Source: Galerina marginata
Taxonomy: Eukaryota > Basidiomycota > Agaricomycetes > Agaricales > Galerinaceae
Assembly: GCA_023014335.1 (NCBI GenBank)
Contig: JAECYW010000004.1
Location: 1,612,001-1,676,000 of the forward strand
Reading direction: 5' to 3'
DNA: 64,000 nucleotides
The notes under the pieces were generated by a model. It saw nothing but the letters and a program-made list of their open reading frames with translations. It had not been told where the DNA came from and did no database searches. The position numbers were made by a program, and so were the translations under genes. Shown in pieces: positions 59,471-64,000 of the stretch (positions are counted from its first letter, which is position 1; each line of letters opens with the position of its first letter).

Positions 59471-60214
59471 TGGTCCGTAATATATTAAGTTGAGATAAGA
59501 AGAGTCAAGTCTAATACGAAACGGAGATTTATAGGAACAGTGGCGGCTGCGCTGTGTCATCACGACCAGCGAGTATATTCCAATACTACCTTGGGTATAG
59601 TAAGGGAACTCGTTGGAATCATGATTTTCTGACCCTCGAAAAACCCCCGACGCGCGAGACAGGTAACTGGTTTATTGCTGCCCAAGGGATTGTGTAAGTT
59701 GTGTTGAAGTGTGAAGACCTTTTGGGAGTCTCGGAAGAGGAACTGAATCGCACCACAGTAGCCTACATGCCTTTTAGACCTAAACAGGTTTTCTTTCAAT
59801 TTTACTTTCGAGCGATACCTTGAATATTGCCAATCAATGCAAAATCAATGGGCGCCTAGTACTGTGTGAGGGTCAGCATTATGTAACGCCGAGCGGCGAG
59901 AACTACCGAATGATCCGCTGACGGTGCCTCTTGGGGAAACCATCGGAGACTTGTAGACCTCCTTTCAACACGACAGTTTACGACGCCGCTATACTTAAGG
60001 GCAGCTGGACACACGCTCCACTACCAAATTCTTTTCTTGAATGTTGACGATTTGGACTCCTGGAGCTTGGCGATGCAGCCCATTGCCCAGCATGTCTTGA
60101 CAACATAGTATACCTAGTCGGACCATCGGCTAAGGCACAGAAGGCCTCCGTAACACCGACGACGAGTGCCGACACCAACACGTTGTTCTTCTCGTCTTCG
60201 CCCATTGAGAGACA
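59471..60214. other. Promoter side of the GMC gene
   Basis: No gene recognised. Minus frames at 59560-59799 and 59978-60295 are taken as chance; the latter overlaps the start of the GMC gene. Confidence 0.45.
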
Positions 60215-63083
60215 ATGTCTAGTCTTCCGGAGAGGGCCATTGAATATCTGACGGATGGACTGAACGCTCTCCTGGAGAAGCTTCTCAATGGTCAAGACCC
60301 CTTCGCCGGAGTTATCAGCAATCTCACTCCGACCACACGCGCTCTTCTGTCAGGCGCTGCGATCACTATCATACTCAAGCTATATCTTGGCAAACCCACG
60401 AAAGGTCGGAGGTACATCACGGACTTGGAGGAGGTCGGGAGGTCTCTCGGTGGACGTTTGCCCGACTACGATATCATTGTCGTCGGTGGAGGTATGCTCA
60501 TCTTTTCGAAGTTTGGGGGTAGAGGCATAACACCACGTTTTAGGAACTGCAGGTTGCGCACTAGCATCGCGCTTAACGGAGAATCCTAATATTCGTGTCC
60601 TCTTGCTTGAATCCGGAGGAAGGTGGGGACGTCGTTTTTCATTTGATGTTTAGGTTCCCTGACTTGCCTTCTTGTCATCACTAGCGGTCGTGCCCTTGCT
60701 GACAGTCGCACTCCTGCTAGTTTTGCGAGGCTGTATCGAGTCAAGAAACACGTTCACAATTTCTGGACTGAGTTGCAAACAGCCGCAAATGGTGTGAAGA
60801 AGTTTTGGCCTAGAGGTGGGTAGAACTTTCGTTAGACTGGCATTATACTAGACCCTGATTGTTGCTCAAAAACACTCTTCAGCTAAAATGCTTGGTGGAT
60901 GTAAGTTATTACAGGAGTTGTTCCAGGGTCGAGTTTAATCTTGGATTTTTTTTTGGAACAGGCTCCTCCATCAATGCTCAAATGTATGTTTCTAGTTTCG
61001 GCTTTCTCAGGATTGCTACGATTGATTATTGGCTAGGGCTCAGTACGGTGCTCCAGGAGACTTCGACCAATGGGCGTCAATAATAGGCGATGATTCTTGG
61101 TCGTGGAAGAATTTCTCTCAGTTAGTTGGTACTTTCGTTCCGTCTTTTTCTAATCTGTCGCATTTATCCAGATATTTCCGCAAATTTGAATCCTATCAAC
61201 CGCATCCTGACTATCCCCTCGTGGACCGCACTGTGCACGGAAATTCTGGGCCAATCCAAGTCGGGTTTAACAACCGCGTTTCGGGCTGGTGCGGTAATTT
61301 CGTCAAAGCATGCCTGAATGTTGGCATTCCCTCCACCAATGATTTCAACGGACCAAACGGACTAATAGGAGCTGCACGGGTAATTTTTTTCATTTCTTCT
61401 CAACAACGATACTTTCTAATTTCGTGCTATATTTTCTAGATCAGCAAGTCTTTGTATTTCCTCCTATTATACGAAATCTCAATCTTTTCTAGTGACTTAT
61501 ATTAACAACAGCTACGAACGGGTTTCCTCCGAAAGCGCTTACTTGACACCTGATGTTCTCGCCCGGCCCAATCTTAAGGTCGCCATCAATGCGACTGCGA
61601 CGCGTATCATGTTCGAACAGCAACCCGGGAAGTATCGTGCTGCTGGTGTAGAATTTGCAAGCTCAAAACATAGCCAGCGGTTCCTGGCAACGGCGAAGAA
61701 AGAGGTTATTATTGCGTGGGTTTAACATTCTTTTCTTCCACCTAGACATTACCTAATGTGGTCCCTATCCTCGTGCGACAGGGCTGGTGCGGTTCAGTCT
61801 CCTCATGTAAGTCCAGGAGTTGTAGATTCTCCGTAAAGATGTCAATTTACACATTTATCAGATTCTTTTGCTCTCCGGTATTGGTCCTGCGGCCCACCTT
61901 AAATCTCATGGTATTCCTGTCGTACGCGACCTCCCAGGGGTTGGCGCGAATCTCGTAGACCATCCCATTGTGGATATGCATTTCCAACAAAAGGGCCTCG
62001 TCGAATCGGTTAGATTCATGAATCCGACTAACATCAGGGAAGGCATCCGACTTGTCGGAGCTCTGATTCAATATTATGTTTTGGGCATGGGTGGTCATTT
62101 AGCTATGAACGTGAGTCTCCTCATCTATGGACATTTTGGGGCATCCCGACAATTTACCAATTTACTGGTAATCCAGTTCGGTGAAGCCGCGGCGTTTGTG
62201 CGCACAGACGACCCAGTGTTGTTTCCTGCTTCTGAATATCCTGAGAAATTGGTAGATAGTACCTCTGCGAAGGATAGCCCAGATCTCGAATTATTCGAGA
62301 CTCCTGTTGCCTATAAGGTCAGCATTCTTTCCTTTCCTTTCACTTTATCCCGCAACCGCCCTGACAACCGCCCAAGGAGCACGGCTCTGTCTTTTTTAAT
62401 GATTTTCATACTTTCGGACTTCATGTGTATCTTCTCAGGTCAGCGGTTTATTACGTTGCATTTCTTTTGATAATTTTACTCAAATACCCAACAGACCCAC
62501 CAGCCACGGCACCGTCCGCCTGGCCTCTTCTGATCCCTTTACCCATCCCAAAGTTGACCCCAAGTGAGGCCTTTTCGTTGCTTTTTTGGCCCTTATGCCA
62601 ATGTTTACCACCCCGACCCCAGCTACCTCTGCACCCGCGAAGACCGCCTCAAACTCCTACGCGGCGTTCGTCTCTGCCTCAAGCTCGCCCACACCGAGCC
62701 CCTCAATTCTCTTCTCGACCACTCCTGCACTGACCCGCAATTTGACCACCAACTCCACCTTAAATCTGATGTAGAGTTGGAGGAGGTAGTTCGAGAACGT
62801 GTAGAGACCGTGTATCATCCAACGTCGAGCTGTCGCATGGCACCTCTAGAGAAGGGCGGCGTGGTTGATGCACGACTGAAGGTATATGGCATAGACGGGT
62901 TGAGAGTGTGTGATGCGTCGATTTTCCCGTCAATCATTTCTGGGCATACGGTATGCCGCCCGCTTTTTCTTGAGTTCAAGCTGTAGTTCTAACTTTGGAT
63001 GAATGTAGGCTGGCGCCTGCTATGCGACCGCTGAGAAGCTTGCTGACCACATTAAAGCCGAGTTCCAGAAATTTCAAGTCTGA
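60215..63083 (+). CDS. GMC oxidoreductase (FAD-dependent alcohol oxidase/dehydrogenase type)
   Basis: Multi-exon flavoenzyme, about 630 residues. An N-terminal hydrophobic helix ([16 protein letters not shown]) precedes the FAD domain, so it is probably membrane-anchored rather than freely secreted. The dinucleotide fold is restored across an intron: YDIIVVGGG then [23 protein letters not shown] signatures follow: [44 protein letters not shown] then [32 protein letters not shown]. Near the C-terminus [11 protein letters not shown] supplies the catalytic His, and IISGHT then [15 protein letters not shown] supplies the second active-site position. Exon junctions in the last third were checked and hold, e.g. 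[15 protein letters not shown] and [19 protein letters not shown]. The family oxidises aryl or aliphatic alcohols, sugars or choline; substrate unclear. The gene ends 474 bp before the convergent pheromone gene. Confidence 0.9.
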
Positions 63084-63557
63084 ACATCTGAATAATAATT
63101 TGCTTTCTGCTTTCATGTATGTATTGTTCGTGTAATCCGAAATAAAAATGAACTTCACTTGTCCTAGCAAAACCGATCTCCAGTGCCTTTGATTGAGATC
63201 ACACGCTTTTCTTTTCCAATGTTTTGCAGTAATATTGCATTGTACGTAAATCCTACTCCAGACATCCCATAAACAAAAGATAAAATTATTGCGAAAGTCG
63301 AAGGTTGATGTTGAAGTGCAGGCGAAAATGATGGGTAGTCCGTTCCCATAAGAAAGTCGAAAGAGATGCCAGTGCACTTGTATGAAAAATGTTGTTGCAG
63401 TCACAATGCCGATGATGATGGTGTTCGGGATGATGAATGATCTGAGATAGAAGGAAAAGACGGTTAGGGATGTTTGAAGTAGCAGGAAGATGAGAAACGT
63501 ACGATGATAGTGCCAAAACGTTATGGTCGTGAATGCGCGATGAGGAATAGGAACATC
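63084..63557. other. Convergent 3' region (GMC gene / pheromone gene)
   Basis: Contains the 3' flanks of both genes, including a possible intron in the pheromone transcript (63442-63502). Minus frames here (63164-63573) have no recognisable motif. Confidence 0.5.
63442..63502 (-). other. Putative 3'-UTR intron of the pheromone gene
   Basis: A 61-nt GT-AG candidate starts with GTACGT 55 nt after the stop codon and ends with CTATCTCAG after a pyrimidine-rich run. Size and borders match coding introns in this window. Confidence 0.4.
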
Positions 63558-63680
63558 TCATGCGACGACACAATAGGCATTGCCAACGTTCCCGCCGGTC
63601 TCCTCGTTCGTTGGTACTGACGCATCCTCGGCAGTGGGGGCGGAGGTGAAGAAGGCGGTGATGGTGGAGAAAGCGTCCAT
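63558..63680 (-). CDS. Mating-pheromone precursor (lipopeptide, CaaX box)
   Basis: A 40-codon gene too short for standard gene finding. It opens with MDAFSTITAFF, the MD-x-F start typical of basidiomycete pheromone precursors, continues through a Ser/Thr/Pro stretch and an acidic EED-type middle (TAEDASVPTNEE), and ends NVGNAYCVVA followed directly by TGA. CVVA is a CaaX box for farnesylation, aaX removal and carboxymethylation. The acidic pair NEE lies about 10-12 residues before the Cys, where the mature peptide usually begins, so the predicted product is roughly TGGNVGNAYC with a farnesylated, methylated C-terminus. A TATA box is found 110 nt upstream (63790-63795). Such peptides bind STE3-type receptors on partner cells; no receptor is visible in this window, but only 320 bp remain to its right. 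A non-mating CaaX peptide is the main alternative. Confidence 0.85.
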   Translation of the reverse strand: MDAFSTITAFFTSAPTAEDASVPTNEETGGNVGNAYCVVA

Positions 63681-64000
63681 TTTAGATGGTGAGGATGAGT
63701 TTTAGAACGTGAGGAGAGGGGTTTGGTGGGTTGCGCGGGTGGGGAGTTGCTAAAAAGCCTGAGGAAGCAGAGGTTAGACGCCCCGACCCTTTATACCCCT
63801 CGGTGATGGAAGCTCCAGGAAAATTTGATTTCACTCAGTAATGCGTAAATCGGCCATAGACCATGGGGCGACATAGTCTAATTGTTCTATGCAAGCTATA
63901 TTAACACCAGAGATTGTTGTTAAGCCGAAGGTAAGAAAAGACAATAAGACTGGACAATAGGGAGGACTTCGGGTAGACAAGTCAAGTAATCATGCTCGCA
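63681..64000. other. Upstream region of the pheromone gene to the window edge
   Basis: Holds the probable promoter. No second pheromone frame or receptor exon was recognised in these 320 bp. Confidence 0.5.
63790..63795 (-). promoter_or_regulatory. TATA box of the pheromone gene
   Basis: GGTATAAAGGG reads on the minus strand, 110 nt upstream of the pheromone ATG, leaving room for a leader of about 80 nt. Confidence 0.5.

Noticed and set aside
63164..63349. Minus frame of 61 codons ending in Cys, considered as a second pheromone or receptor exon
   Set aside because: The Cys is the last residue, so there is no CaaX box, and the text does not match STE3 receptors; it fits the 3' region of the pheromone gene.

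Overview
The window looks like nuclear DNA of a mushroom-forming basidiomycete (Agaricomycetes). Genes are dense on both strands and cut by many short introns, mostly 50-60 nt, with GTRNGT donors, CTRAY-like branch sites and YAG acceptors. Other pointers are F-box proteins of the agaric type, a TPR-CHAT protein, a GMC oxidoreductase, and a 40-residue peptide gene ending in a CaaX box that matches basidiomycete mating-pheromone precursors. No transposon, LTR, CRISPR or rRNA was seen. All calls were made by eye from reading frames, splice signals and remembered family motifs; no search was run.

Left part (1-20 kb): a truncated major-facilitator transporter at the left edge (minus), a CPSF6-like RRM protein (plus), a small DUF4604/KIAA1143-like protein (minus), two orphan genes (minus), two tandem transporters of the same MFS type as the edge gene (minus), and a secreted type-B carboxylesterase (minus). 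A ~68-bp-arm inverted repeat lies in the 2.5-kb gap near 2.4 kb.

Middle (20-44 kb): an acidic orphan (plus), the mRNA export receptor MEX67/NXF1 (plus), a degraded class-3 lipase (minus), an ankyrin-repeat coiled-coil protein (plus), the HOPS subunit VPS39/VAM6 with a GC-AG intron (minus), tRNA-Gly(CCC) (plus), a 12-unit TPR protein ending in a CHAT protease-like domain (minus), and a secreted histidine-rich repeat protein (plus).

Right part (44-64 kb): an F-box/LRR-type protein and a large low-complexity nuclear protein share a 460-bp divergent promoter. Then come 3.8 kb with only weak coding traces, an F-box gene with an unusual hydrophobic C-terminus, an STK16/ENV7-like kinase, a decayed locus, a multi-exon GMC oxidoreductase, and, convergent with it, the pheromone-precursor gene about 320 bp from the right edge.

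Several genes are conserved housekeeping functions (3' end processing, mRNA export, vacuolar tethering, vacuolar kinase). They are interspersed with lineage-specific material: transporter duplicates, F-box genes, TPR-CHAT, GMC and orphans. The pheromone gene raises the possibility that the window abuts a B mating-type (pheromone/receptor) region; no STE3-type receptor was seen inside the window.
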